In this document: piece after piece, positions 40,847 through 50,606 of the stretch
Layout of the letters: each line of letters starts with the position of its first letter
How positions within the stretch are numbered: position 1 is the first letter of the stretch
Assembly (NCBI GenBank): GCA_038198775.1
Contig: JBBPZV010000018.1
Span: 1-64,000 of the forward strand
Direction of reading: 5' to 3'
DNA length: 64,000 nt
Origin: JACCYJ01 sp038198775
GTDB taxonomy: Bacteria; Actinomycetota; Actinomycetes; Propionibacteriales; Nocardioidaceae
Program-made: the position numbers and the translations under genes
The notes under the pieces: generated by a model
Seen by the model: only the letters and a program-made list of their open reading frames with translations
Told to the model about the DNA's origin: nothing
Databases searched by the model: none

Positions 40847-41667
40847 CCCGGGGCAGCGGAGCCCACTCGCCGCCGGCCAAGCCGGCGCTGGCAGGTCGCG
40901 CACCAGTAGAGGTTGCGGCCCTCGACCACCTTCGTACGCACGCGGCTGCCGCAGACCAGGCACGGCAGGCCGGCGCGGCGGTAGACGTAGACGTGAGGGC
41001 GGTGCTCCTCCCCCGGCGGCACGTGCTGGGAACGGATGGTGTCGATGTGCCCGGACGCGACCCCGTCGTGCATCAGCTCGACCAGGTCGTCCCACACCGC
41101 CAGCCACACCCCTGGGGCCAGACCGGCTCCCCGCGCGGCGGGATCAAGCCGGTGCCGGAACAAGATCTCCGCTCGATAGACGTTGCCCACTCCGGCGATC
41201 ACCGACTGGTCCATCAGCAGTGACGCCAGCGGTCGTCGGGACCGGCGAACGACCTCCCATCCGCGACGCGGTTCGGCGTCGGCTCGCAACGGGTCCGGGC
41301 CTAGGCGCGCCAGCACCCCCGCCGGCTGCTGCGGGTTCAGCACCTCGCACGCCGTGGGCCCCCGCAGGTCGGCGACGGTCCGCTGCGAGGCCAGCCGCAG
41401 GCGTACGGCACCGCGCGGTGGGGGTGCGGGTGCGGGTGCGGTGACGAACTTGCCGTACAAGCCGAGGTGCACGTGCAGGATGTGGCCGCCGTCGAAGCGG
41501 CAGAACAGGTGCTTGCCGTACGCCTCGGCGCGCCGGAAGCGGCAACCGTCCAGCAGCGCCGCCCCGGCCGCGAACCGGCCCTGCGGGCTGGTGGCCGAGA
41601 CGACGTCACCGGCGAAGCAACGGTCCAGCTCGGCGGCGAGTCGGTGCAGCGTGTGGCCTTCGGGCAT
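40333..41667 (-). CDS. nei: Formamidopyrimidine-DNA glycosylase / endonuclease VIII, with antisense-overlapping tail
   Basis: Catalytic P2-E3 in MPEGHTLHRLAAELDR, the H2TH-region sequence GVGNVYRAEILFRHR, and a C-terminal zinc finger CLVCGSRVRTKVVEGRNLYWCATC. This is the mycobacterial Nei1-like group, which excises oxidised pyrimidines. A normal protein would end just after the finger, near residue 270. Here no stop occurs, and the frame runs another 170 codons through the convergent thrC gene to 40333. The tail is Ser/Thr/Pro-rich, as expected of antisense reading, so a lost stop codon or a sequencing error is likely. It starts 15 bases after rpiB. Confidence 0.88.
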   Translation of the reverse strand: MPEGHTLHRLAAELDRCFAGDVVSATSPQGRFAAGAALLDGCRFRRAEAYGKHLFCRFDGGHILHVHLGLYGKFVTAPAPAPPPRGAVRLRLASQRTVADLRGPTACEVLNPQQPAGVLARLGPDPLRADAEPRRGWEVVRRSRRPLASLLMDQSVIAGVGNVYRAEILFRHRLDPAARGAGLAPGVWLAVWDDLVELMHDGVASGHIDTIRSQHVPPGEEHRPHVYVYRRAGLPCLVCGSRVRTKVVEGRNLYWCATCQRRLGRRRVGSAAPGQPESSIAPSEAIGVSSADTVSGESSPLPVLSSTTSSSAPIQPVRRSVRAAVTVAAPSGDSNRPSSRPTRRTSASRSTSDTASAVPPVVSNASSTKKSPRAFGTASPNATVCGSGQGCESRRPASKAATIGAQPVDWTATSRGSGPASQPSSTSSTSALWIPMSPTPPPVG

Positions 41668-41682
41668 GGCACCCAGCCTGCC

Positions 41683-42150
41683 TCAGGTCGCGCTCGGCGG
41701 CTCACCGAAGCGCTCGTACGCCCTCAGCATCTCGATGCGACGGCGGTGCCGTTCGTCCCCGCTGAACGCTGTGGCCAAGAAGCGCTCCACCATGGCGACG
41801 GCGTCCTCGGCCGAGTGCATCCGAGCGCCGAGCGAGATCACGTTGGCGTCGTTGTGCAACCGCCCGAGCTCGGCCGTCTGCAGGTTCCACGCCAGCACGG
41901 CCCGTACGCCATTGACCTTGTTGGCCGCGATCTGCTCACCGTTTCCGGAACCGCCCAGCACGACGCCGAGGCTCCCAGGGTCTGCGACCACCCCCGCCGC
42001 CGCGTCGATGCAGTACGGCGGGTAGTCGTCGTCGGGATCGAAGCGGTGGGCGCCGTGGTCGACGACGTCGTGGCCCTGCTCGCTCAGCCAACCGGCCAGC
42101 TGCCGCTTAAGCTCGTACCCGGCGTGGTCGGAGCCGATGTGGACCCGCAT
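41683..42150 (-). CDS. rpiB: Ribose-5-phosphate isomerase B
   Basis: A 155-residue RpiB: IGSDHAGYELKRQL, then VVLGGSGNGEQIAANKVNGV with the glutamate base seen in the mycobacterial form in place of the cysteine of the E. coli enzyme, and HNDANVISLGAR. It interconverts ribose-5-phosphate and ribulose-5-phosphate. It lies directly upstream of nei, as in Mycobacterium. Start ATG 42150. Confidence 0.95.
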   Translation of the reverse strand: MRVHIGSDHAGYELKRQLAGWLSEQGHDVVDHGAHRFDPDDDYPPYCIDAAAGVVADPGSLGVVLGGSGNGEQIAANKVNGVRAVLAWNLQTAELGRLHNDANVISLGARMHSAEDAVAMVERFLATAFSGDERHRRRIEMLRAYERFGEPPSAT

Positions 42151-42213
42151 GGGCGGCAGTGTCGCACCCGGCTGCGGGTGGCACCCCGGGTGCTCAGATC
42201 ACCCGGCACCGCG

Positions 42214-42272
42214 ATGGCGGGAACGCTTCTGCGCCACACGCCGCGCGTGTCGTGCAGAATCGTTCCCCCCAC
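42214..42272. repeat. Palindromic repeat, copy C (after the DsbA-like gene)
   Basis: Left arm ATGGCGGGAACGCTTCTG to CACACGC, loop CGC, right arm GCGTGTCGTGCAGAATCGTT to CCCCCCAC. It starts 9 bases past the stop of the minus-strand DsbA-like gene and 63 bases before rpiB. Confidence 0.85.
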
Positions 42273-42281
42273 GCGAAAGAC

Positions 42282-42908
42282 TCAGTCGAAGATGGGCTCT
42301 CGGGTACGGGTGCGCTTGAGCTCGTAGAAGCCGTCGGTCCCGGCGACCAGCAGCACGCCGTCCCAGAGCCGGCCGGCGTCCTCGCCCTTGGGGGCGGGCG
42401 AGACGACGGGGCCGAAGAACGCGACGCCGGACACCGAGATCACCGGGGTCCCCACGTCCAGTCCCACCTTGTCCATCGCCGAGGCGGTCGACGTCCGCAG
42501 CTCCGCGTCGTACGCGTCGCTGTCCATCGCGTCGGCCAGGTCCTCCGGCAGCCCCACCTCGCGCAGGGCGTCCTCGACCGTCTCCCGCTCGTTGGGCAGC
42601 TGCTTGTTGTGGAACCGGGTGCCGAGCGCGGTGTAGAGGCCGGCGAGCACCTCCTCGCCGGAGGCCCGGGCGGCCGCGATGCAGACCCGTACCGGTCCCC
42701 AGGCCTTGTCCATGCCCTCGCGGTAGTCCTCGGGCAGATCCTTCTCCTCGTTGATCACCGCGAGGCTCATCACGTGGAAGCGGGGCCGGATCGGCCGTAC
42801 CTGCTCCACCTCCAACAGCCACCGCGATGTCATCCACGCCCAGGGGCAGACGGGGTCGAACCACAGGTCGGCGGTCTCGCGGCGGGCGGTCTCGGTGCTG
42901 GAGGTCAT
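42282..42908 (-). CDS. DsbA-fold oxidoreductase, homologue of mycothiol-dependent Rv2466c, monothiol form
   Basis: A 208-residue thioredoxin-fold protein with a helical insert: LWFDPVCPWAWMTSRWLLEV, FHVMSLAVINEEKDLPEDY, GTPVISVSGVAFFGPV and ELKRTRTREPIFD, following the Mycobacterium tuberculosis Rv2466c protein along its length. The mycobacterial active site is, as I recall, CPWC; here it is CPWA, so only the first cysteine remains (about residue 19). A monothiol mechanism with mycothiol would fit. Start ATG 42908 after GAAGGGA. It is divergent from pepN, as in mycobacteria. Confidence 0.88.
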   Translation of the reverse strand: MTSSTETARRETADLWFDPVCPWAWMTSRWLLEVEQVRPIRPRFHVMSLAVINEEKDLPEDYREGMDKAWGPVRVCIAAARASGEEVLAGLYTALGTRFHNKQLPNERETVEDALREVGLPEDLADAMDSDAYDAELRTSTASAMDKVGLDVGTPVISVSGVAFFGPVVSPAPKGEDAGRLWDGVLLVAGTDGFYELKRTRTREPIFD

Positions 42909-43003
42909 CTCGGTCCCTTCGTCGGTGAGCAGTCGTTGGTCACAACACCGCAACGGTCCGCTGTCTTTCGTGGTCCCGGTAGAACGCGTGCGAGGATTCG
43001 CCC

Positions 43004-45553
43004 ATGCCAGGCACCAACCTCACCCGCGCCGAGGCCCAGGAGCGGGCACGGCTGCTTTCGGTGGACTCCTACGCCGTCGACCTCGACCTCACCGGGGGCG
43101 ACACCACGTTCGCGTCCACCACGGTCGTCCGCTTCTCCTGCCGGAAGCCGGGTGCGAGCACGTTCGCGGACCTGGTCGACGCCGAGGTTCGTGAGATCAC
43201 GCTCAACGGGCGCTCGATGAGCCCGTCCCAGGCGTACGCCGACGGCCGTATCAGCCTCGATGACCTCCAGGGAGACAACGAGCTGCGGGTCGCCGCCGAC
43301 TGCGCGTACTCCCGCTCCGGTGAGGGGCTGCACCGCTTCGTCGACCCTGTCGACGAGCGCGTCTACCTCTACACGCAGTTCGAGGTGCCCGACGCCCGGA
43401 GGGTGTTCACGACGTTCGAGCAGCCCGACCTCAAGGCCAGCTTCACGTTCGGTGTCACCGCGCCGAGCGGTTGGCAGGTGGTCTCCAACTCGGCCACCCC
43501 GCAGCCGGAGCAGGTGCGCGACGGCGTCAGCCGCTGGGACTTCGAGCCGACGCCGCGGATCTCCACCTACATCACCGCGCTGGTCGCCGGTGACTACCAC
43601 GTCGTCCGCGACTCGTACTCCGGTTCCTACGGCGACATCCCGCTGGGGGTCTTCTGCCGCAGGTCGCTGGCCGAGCACCTGGACGCCGACGACATTGTCG
43701 AGATCACCAAGCAGGGGTTCGGCTTCTTCGAGTCCGCGTTCGCGATGGCCTACCCGTTCGGCAAGTACGACCAGCTGTTCGTGCCCGAGTACAACATGGG
43801 GGCGATGGAGAACGCCGGCTGTGTGACGTTCCGCGACGAGTACATCTTCCGCAGCCGGCAGACGGTGGCGGCGTACGAGGGGCGCGCCAACACGATCCTG
43901 CACGAGATGGCGCACATGTGGTTCGGCGACCTGGTGACGATGCGGTGGTGGGACGACCTGTGGCTGAACGAGTCGTTCGCGGAGTGGGCCTCCCACCACA
44001 GCTCGACGCGGGCCACCCGCTTCACCGAGGCGTGGACTGCCTTCTGCAGCTCCCGCAAGACGTGGGCGTACCGACAAGACCAGCTGCCCTCCACCCACCC
44101 GATCGCCGCCGACAACCACGACCTGCGGGCCGTCGAGGTCAACTTCGACGGCATCACGTACGCCAAGGGAGCCTCCGCGCTGCGCCAGCTGGTGGCCTGG
44201 GTCGGCGAGGAGCAGTTCTTCGCCGGCCTGCGCTCGTACTTCGCCGAGCACGCGTACGACAACAGCGAGCTGGGAGACCTGTTCGGCGCGCTCGAGGCGG
44301 CATCCGGGCGTGACCTGGCGTCGTGGACGAAGGAGTGGCTGCAGACCTCCGGCGTCAATACGCTGCGAGCCCACTTCGAGGTCGACGCGAAGGGTGCGTT
44401 CACGTCGTTCGACGTCGAGCAGACCGCAAGCCCGGACCATCCGACGCTGCGGCGGCACCGGATCGCGGTCGGGCTCTACGACCTGACCGGCTCGGGGCTG
44501 GTGCTTCGGAAGCGTGTCGAGACCGACGTCATGGGGGCGCTGACCGAGGTACCGGAGCTTGTCGGCGAGCGGCAGCCCGACCTGGTCCTGCTCAACGACG
44601 CGGACCTGACTTACGCCAAGGTCCGGCTGGATCAGCGGTCGCTGGCGACGGTGGTGTCGAGCATCGGCGCCATCGACGACTCGCTGGCGCGTGCCCTGTG
44701 CTGGGGTGCGACCTGGGACATGACCCGGGACGCGGAGATGCGGGCCCGAGACTTCGTCGAGCTGGCGCTCGAGGGCATCGCGAACGAGACCGATCTCACC
44801 GCGGTGTCATCGGTGCTGCGGCAGGGTCAGACCGCGGTGCAGCTCTACTCCGACCCGGACCGGCGCAACGAGCTGGCGAACCGGTGGGAGTCGGGCCTCC
44901 AGGCGTTGATCGACGAAGCCGAGGAGGGCAGCGATCATCAGCTGGCGCTGCTACGGGCGTACGCCGCTGCGGCGCGCAGCGACCTGGCGCTGGGCCGCCT
45001 CGCCGGGTTGCTGGACGGCTCCGCCGCGCTGCACGGACTGACCGTGGACGCGGACCTGCGGTGGACGTTGGTGTCGGCACTCGCCCGCACCGGCCGGCTC
45101 GGTGACGCCGAGATCGACGCCGAGCTCGCCCGAGACGACACCATCTCCGGCCGCGAGCAGGCGGCCGCCGCCCGGGCGATGCAGCCGACGGCCGCCGCGA
45201 AGGAGCGCGCCTGGCACGACGCCGTCGTACGCGACGACGTACCCAACGAGACCGCGCGCAACATCGCGATGGCCTTCCAGGTGCCCGGCCAGGACGAGGT
45301 ACTGGAGCCGTACGTCGACAAGTACCTCGAACAGGCGACGACCTGGTGGGAGGACAAGGGCACGCAGCGGGCATCCGCGGGGCTGGGGTTCTTGTTCCCC
45401 CGGGTGCTGGTGCGCCGCGACGTCTTGGAGCGCGTCGACCAGTGGCTGGAGACCACCGAGGCAAACCCGGCGGCGAAGCGCCTGGTCGGCGAGGGTCGTG
45501 CCGACCTGGAACGCGCGCTGCGCGCCCAGCGACACGACGCCACCCCTCCCTGA
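43004..45553 (+). CDS. pepN: Aminopeptidase N (M1 family)
   Basis: An 849-residue zinc aminopeptidase. The exopeptidase motif GAMENAG (about residue 266) and HEMAHMWFGDLVTMRWWDDL with the downstream WLNESFAEW give the two zinc histidines and the glutamate. The C-terminal ERAP1-like helical domain fills the last 330 residues. It removes N-terminal residues from peptides in the cytosol. Start ATG 43004. Palindromic repeat D begins 3 bases after the stop. Confidence 0.97.
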   Translation: MPGTNLTRAEAQERARLLSVDSYAVDLDLTGGDTTFASTTVVRFSCRKPGASTFADLVDAEVREITLNGRSMSPSQAYADGRISLDDLQGDNELRVAADCAYSRSGEGLHRFVDPVDERVYLYTQFEVPDARRVFTTFEQPDLKASFTFGVTAPSGWQVVSNSATPQPEQVRDGVSRWDFEPTPRISTYITALVAGDYHVVRDSYSGSYGDIPLGVFCRRSLAEHLDADDIVEITKQGFGFFESAFAMAYPFGKYDQLFVPEYNMGAMENAGCVTFRDEYIFRSRQTVAAYEGRANTILHEMAHMWFGDLVTMRWWDDLWLNESFAEWASHHSSTRATRFTEAWTAFCSSRKTWAYRQDQLPSTHPIAADNHDLRAVEVNFDGITYAKGASALRQLVAWVGEEQFFAGLRSYFAEHAYDNSELGDLFGALEAASGRDLASWTKEWLQTSGVNTLRAHFEVDAKGAFTSFDVEQTASPDHPTLRRHRIAVGLYDLTGSGLVLRKRVETDVMGALTEVPELVGERQPDLVLLNDADLTYAKVRLDQRSLATVVSSIGAIDDSLARALCWGATWDMTRDAEMRARDFVELALEGIANETDLTAVSSVLRQGQTAVQLYSDPDRRNELANRWESGLQALIDEAEEGSDHQLALLRAYAAAARSDLALGRLAGLLDGSAALHGLTVDADLRWTLVSALARTGRLGDAEIDAELARDDTISGREQAAAARAMQPTAAAKERAWHDAVVRDDVPNETARNIAMAFQVPGQDEVLEPYVDKYLEQATTWWEDKGTQRASAGLGFLFPRVLVRRDVLERVDQWLETTEANPAAKRLVGEGRADLERALRAQRHDATPP

Positions 45554-45556
45554 ACC

Positions 45557-45614
45557 GTGGCGGTAACGTTTCTGCCGCGACACGCCCGGCGAGTCTGCAG
45601 ATTCGTTACCCCCA
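45557..45614. repeat. Palindromic repeat, copy D (directly after pepN)
   Basis: Left arm is the family consensus GTGGCGGTAACGTTTCTG then CCGCGACACGCC; the right arm CGGCGAGTCTGCAGATTCGT then TACCCCCA is slightly worn. It starts 3 bases after the pepN stop and also contains, on the minus strand, the TAA that would end the frameshifted gene to its right. Confidence 0.85.
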
Positions 45615-46600
45615 GCGGCGGGCCAGCGCCGAGGCGGACCACCAGGGCGGCGCCACGAGGGTCCAGCTGTCCAGGCTCCGGTCCCGCCGACTCGCCCGCC
45701 GGTGGGCGCTGAGCACCCGGGCCGCCAGTCCGTGCTGATCTCGGTGGTCGGCCGTCGTGATGCGTACGACGGTCAGGTTCGCCGAGCCGAACCTTGGTCG
45801 CGGACGCCGTCTCGCGCGCGCCGCTCCGCCGTGAGGTGAGCACCGCCGTCGGACTCCAGGACCAGACCGGTCTCGGGATCGAGCAGGTCCGCGATCCCAA
45901 GCACCCGGCCGATGCGATCGAAGACGGGCACGTTCACCAACCAGCCCGTCAGGCCAAGCCGCAAGACGGCGAACATCCTGGTACGGCTTTCCAGTGGACT
46001 GGCCGAGTGTTCGGTCGCCAGCTCCAGTGCCTGGCGAACCTGCCGGATGCCCCTGGTCTTGCGGTGCGAGGCCACCACACGCCCGATCTGGCCCAGCGTC
46101 GTCCGCGCGCCGCGGGCCACTCGGCTCGTCGACATGTCCAAGACGATGACAGCGTCGGTGAGCGTACGAGCCAGTCGGGCATCGTCGTAAGCGGCTCGTG
46201 CCAGCGTCGTGACCCTCACATCACCCAACTCGGTCAGCTCGTCGGGGTGAAGGACGCATCGGGTGGGCTCGACCAATAGCCGGCGCCGGCGGCGAAAACG
46301 CTCGCTCGTGTGCAAGAGGACCGGCAGTGGTCGCTCGTTGCCGTCGTACCCGTCGCAGTAGGCCACGCCCTGCCACCATCGTGCGGCCCAGCCACCCAGC
46401 GCGCCGTCATGTCCCAGCAACGCCGCAGCGTCTTGGATCCGCGTCTGCGGATGCGCCTCGTCCGCGCCGGCCATGCTGACGACCCCGTGGAAGGGATGCC
46501 GCCAAACCCGGTGGCGCAGCTGGGAAGGCGACACTCCCGAGGTCACCCAGTCGGCTACCCGCATCGCATGGCCTGGCAGAGCTGCGGATTGGTCGGTCAC
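45606..46600 (-). pseudogene. AbiEi-like / endonuclease-fold protein, frameshifted
   Basis: From GTG 46600 a 275-codon frame shows MRVADWVTSGVSPSQLRHRV (winged-helix-like start) and a C-terminal DUF559-like end, LVLESDGGAHLTAERRARD, then stops early at 45773. In the next frame homology continues as ANLTVVRITTADHRDQ to a TAA at 45606, the expected ending of this actinobacterial family. A single-base indel near 45785 therefore splits the gene. Relatives are annotated as type IV antitoxin AbiEi-domain proteins. An alternative start at TTG 46651 exists. Confidence 0.75.
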
Positions 46601-46655
46601 ACCGTTGAGGTAGTCGCCGACCGGCCGATGTGCGCGTCTTCCACCGACCAAATCC

Positions 46656-46715
46656 GTGGCGGTAACGAATTGGCGCGAAACGCCGGGCGTGTTGCGGCAG
46701 AAACGTTTCCGCCAC
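46656..46715. repeat. Palindromic repeat, copy E
   Basis: A 60-base copy: left arm GTGGCGGTAACGAATTGG then CGCGAAACGCC, right arm GGGCGTGTTGCGGCAGAAA then CGTTTCCGCCAC. It lies 13 bases past the stop of the DUF5130 gene (minus strand) and just upstream of the AbiEi-like pseudogene. Confidence 0.85.
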
Positions 46716-46728
46716 GGGAACGGGCGGG

Positions 46729-47121
46729 CTAGCTGGGGGAGTCCGTGTGCAAGGAGGTCGGCCGGCGGGAGTGCTCGCCGAGCTGGTAGACCCCCATCGC
46801 GATGCCCCCGGACAGGTCGCCGGCCGCGAAGGACTGCTGCATCGACAGCGCCACCAGCGCCGCCTCGGCATCGTCGAGGTCGCGGCGTACGCGCGAGCCG
46901 GTCACGATCTCCAGCGCCCGCGAGGACGGATCGACGAGCACCAGCACCGACTCGGCCGGAGCGGCCAGCCGGTGGTGTAGCCGCCGGGCGTACTCCCTGC
47001 TGTCGCCCTCGGACGGCCCGACGTAGACCGAGAAGGTGTAGCCGCTGGCCTGGTGCGCGGCCATGATCGCCTTGTCGATCGCCTTGCGTTGGTCCGGGGT
47101 GAACGCCTCACCAGCGGGCAC
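46729..47121 (-). CDS. DUF5130 family protein (TPM-like)
   Basis: A 130-residue protein: AFTPDQRKAIDKAIMAAHQA, FSVYVGPSEGDSREYARRL, VLVLVDPSSRALEIVTGSRV and GDLSGGIAMGVYQLGEHSR, matching the actinobacterial DUF5130 group, related to TPM-type domains. No catalytic assignment. It starts at GTG 47121 inside the end of the preceding membrane-protein gene (14-base overlap), so the two are co-transcribed. Confidence 0.82.
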   Translation of the reverse strand: MPAGEAFTPDQRKAIDKAIMAAHQASGYTFSVYVGPSEGDSREYARRLHHRLAAPAESVLVLVDPSSRALEIVTGSRVRRDLDDAEAALVALSMQQSFAAGDLSGGIAMGVYQLGEHSRRPTSLHTDSPS

Positions 47122-47509
47122 CGGCGCCCCCTTCGTGCACTGTGGCGTCAGACAGCTCCAGCTGGGACACCGCGGTGGCGCCGACCGGGTCGCTCGTCCC
47201 GCGTTCGAGCGCCGGGCGCTCCTCGCCTTCGCCGTCCGGGCCGTTGAACCACTCCGGATCGGCCCACCACGACAGGCCTGGGCGATAGCGCGGACCCTTC
47301 GCGACCGACGGGGCCATGACCAGCAGCGCGATCACCACGAACAGGCCGGCGGGGATGCCGACGAAGATCAACAGCGCCTCCAGCGTCGACATGGCAGGCG
47401 GCTTCTCCCAGGTGGTGGGGGTGTCCGCTGCCGCGGGGGTCGCGGCGGCGAGCCCCAGCCCTACGACCAGCACCCCGATCCCAAGAGCGGTGCGGCCCCG
47501 GTTGCGCAT
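47108..47509 (-). CDS. Small membrane protein with signal peptide, unknown
   Basis: A 133-residue protein: signal sequence (TALGIGVLVVGLGLAAATPA ending near PAAADT), one transmembrane helix (LEALLIFVGIPAGLFVVIAL) and a charged C-terminal tail with WWADPEWFNGPDGEGEERPA. Orthologues beside DUF5130 genes are common in Actinobacteria but not characterised. Start ATG 47509. It is divergent from the prolyl oligopeptidase gene (19-base gap between starts). Confidence 0.8.
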   Translation of the reverse strand: MRNRGRTALGIGVLVVGLGLAAATPAAADTPTTWEKPPAMSTLEALLIFVGIPAGLFVVIALLVMAPSVAKGPRYRPGLSWWADPEWFNGPDGEGEERPALERGTSDPVGATAVSQLELSDATVHEGGAGARW

Positions 47510-47528
47510 GGCGCCTACGGTAGCGACC

Positions 47529-49643
<2,115 letters not shown>

Positions 49644-50606
49644 ATGCAGCTCGGTTTCTTCGACAGCTTGGGCGACAGCAAGTACGCCGCCAACTGGACG
49701 GAGTACTTCGTCGCACGCCCGTTGTCGATCCTCGGGCTGCTGGTGCTGGGGTTCGTGCTGCGCTGGGCGCTGTCTCGGCTGATCGACCGCCTCACCGCCC
49801 GAGCCGCCGAGGCCACCGTGCCCGGTGTGCTGCAGCGCAGCAAGGCACACCAGATGTTCCTGGAGGCCAGCCCGGTCACCGCCGAGCGGCGCGAGCAACG
49901 GGCCAAGACGATGGGCTCGTTGCTCAAGAGCATCACAACCGGCGTGCTGGTGACGATCGTGCTGTTCATGATCGTGGCCCAGCTCGGCTACAACATCGCC
50001 CCGCTGATCGCCAGCGCCGGTATCTTGGGGCTGGCCCTCGGGTTCGGGGCGCAGAGCCTGGTCCGGGACTTCCTGTCCGGAATCTTCATGATCATCGAGG
50101 ACCAGTACGGGGTGGGCGACGCCGTCGACGTGGGAGCGGCGAGCGGCACGGTCGAGGCGGTCGGCCTGCGGGTGACCCGGCTCCGCGACGTCAACGGCAC
50201 CGTGTGGTACGTCCCAAACGGCACGATCGCTCGGGTCGGCAACATGAGCCAGAACTGGGCCCGGACGGTGCTCGACATCCGCGTGGCGTACGAGCAGGAC
50301 CTCACCGGGGTCCGCACGGCGCTGCGGGACGTCGCTCACCGGCTGTGGGAGGACGAAGGCTACCGGGGCGACATCATCGAGGAACCCGAGGTGTGGGGGG
50401 TCGAGCGGCTCGATCCCGACGGTGTCGTGGTCCGGGTCGTGTTGAAGACTGCGCCGCTGGAGCAGTGGCGGGTGGCCCGTGAGATGCGGGAACGCATCAA
50501 GGACCGGTTCGACGAACTGGGCATCGAGATCCCCCGGCCGCAACGGGTGGTGTGGCACCGTCAGGAGACGGACCGGCCGGCCGCGACCGCGGCCGGCGCG
50601 GAATGA
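49644..50606 (+). CDS. mscS: Small-conductance mechanosensitive channel (MscS family)
   Basis: A 320-residue membrane protein with about three helices and the MscS beta domain. The pore helix region is LIASAGILGLALGFGAQSLV, followed by DFLSGIFMIIEDQYGVGD and DVNGTVWYVPNGTIARVGN. It opens under hypo-osmotic membrane tension. The start ATG abuts the oligopeptidase stop with no gap, and its stop overlaps the next start as ATGA. Confidence 0.93.
   Translation: MQLGFFDSLGDSKYAANWTEYFVARPLSILGLLVLGFVLRWALSRLIDRLTARAAEATVPGVLQRSKAHQMFLEASPVTAERREQRAKTMGSLLKSITTGVLVTIVLFMIVAQLGYNIAPLIASAGILGLALGFGAQSLVRDFLSGIFMIIEDQYGVGDAVDVGAASGTVEAVGLRVTRLRDVNGTVWYVPNGTIARVGNMSQNWARTVLDIRVAYEQDLTGVRTALRDVAHRLWEDEGYRGDIIEEPEVWGVERLDPDGVVVRVVLKTAPLEQWRVAREMRERIKDRFDELGIEIPRPQRVVWHRQETDRPAATAAGAE

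Noticed and set aside
42905..44458. Minus-strand frame of 517 codons
   Set aside because: Antisense to pepN, which has intact GAMEN and HExxH motifs; the minus frame is repetitive in Val, Gly, Arg and Asp.
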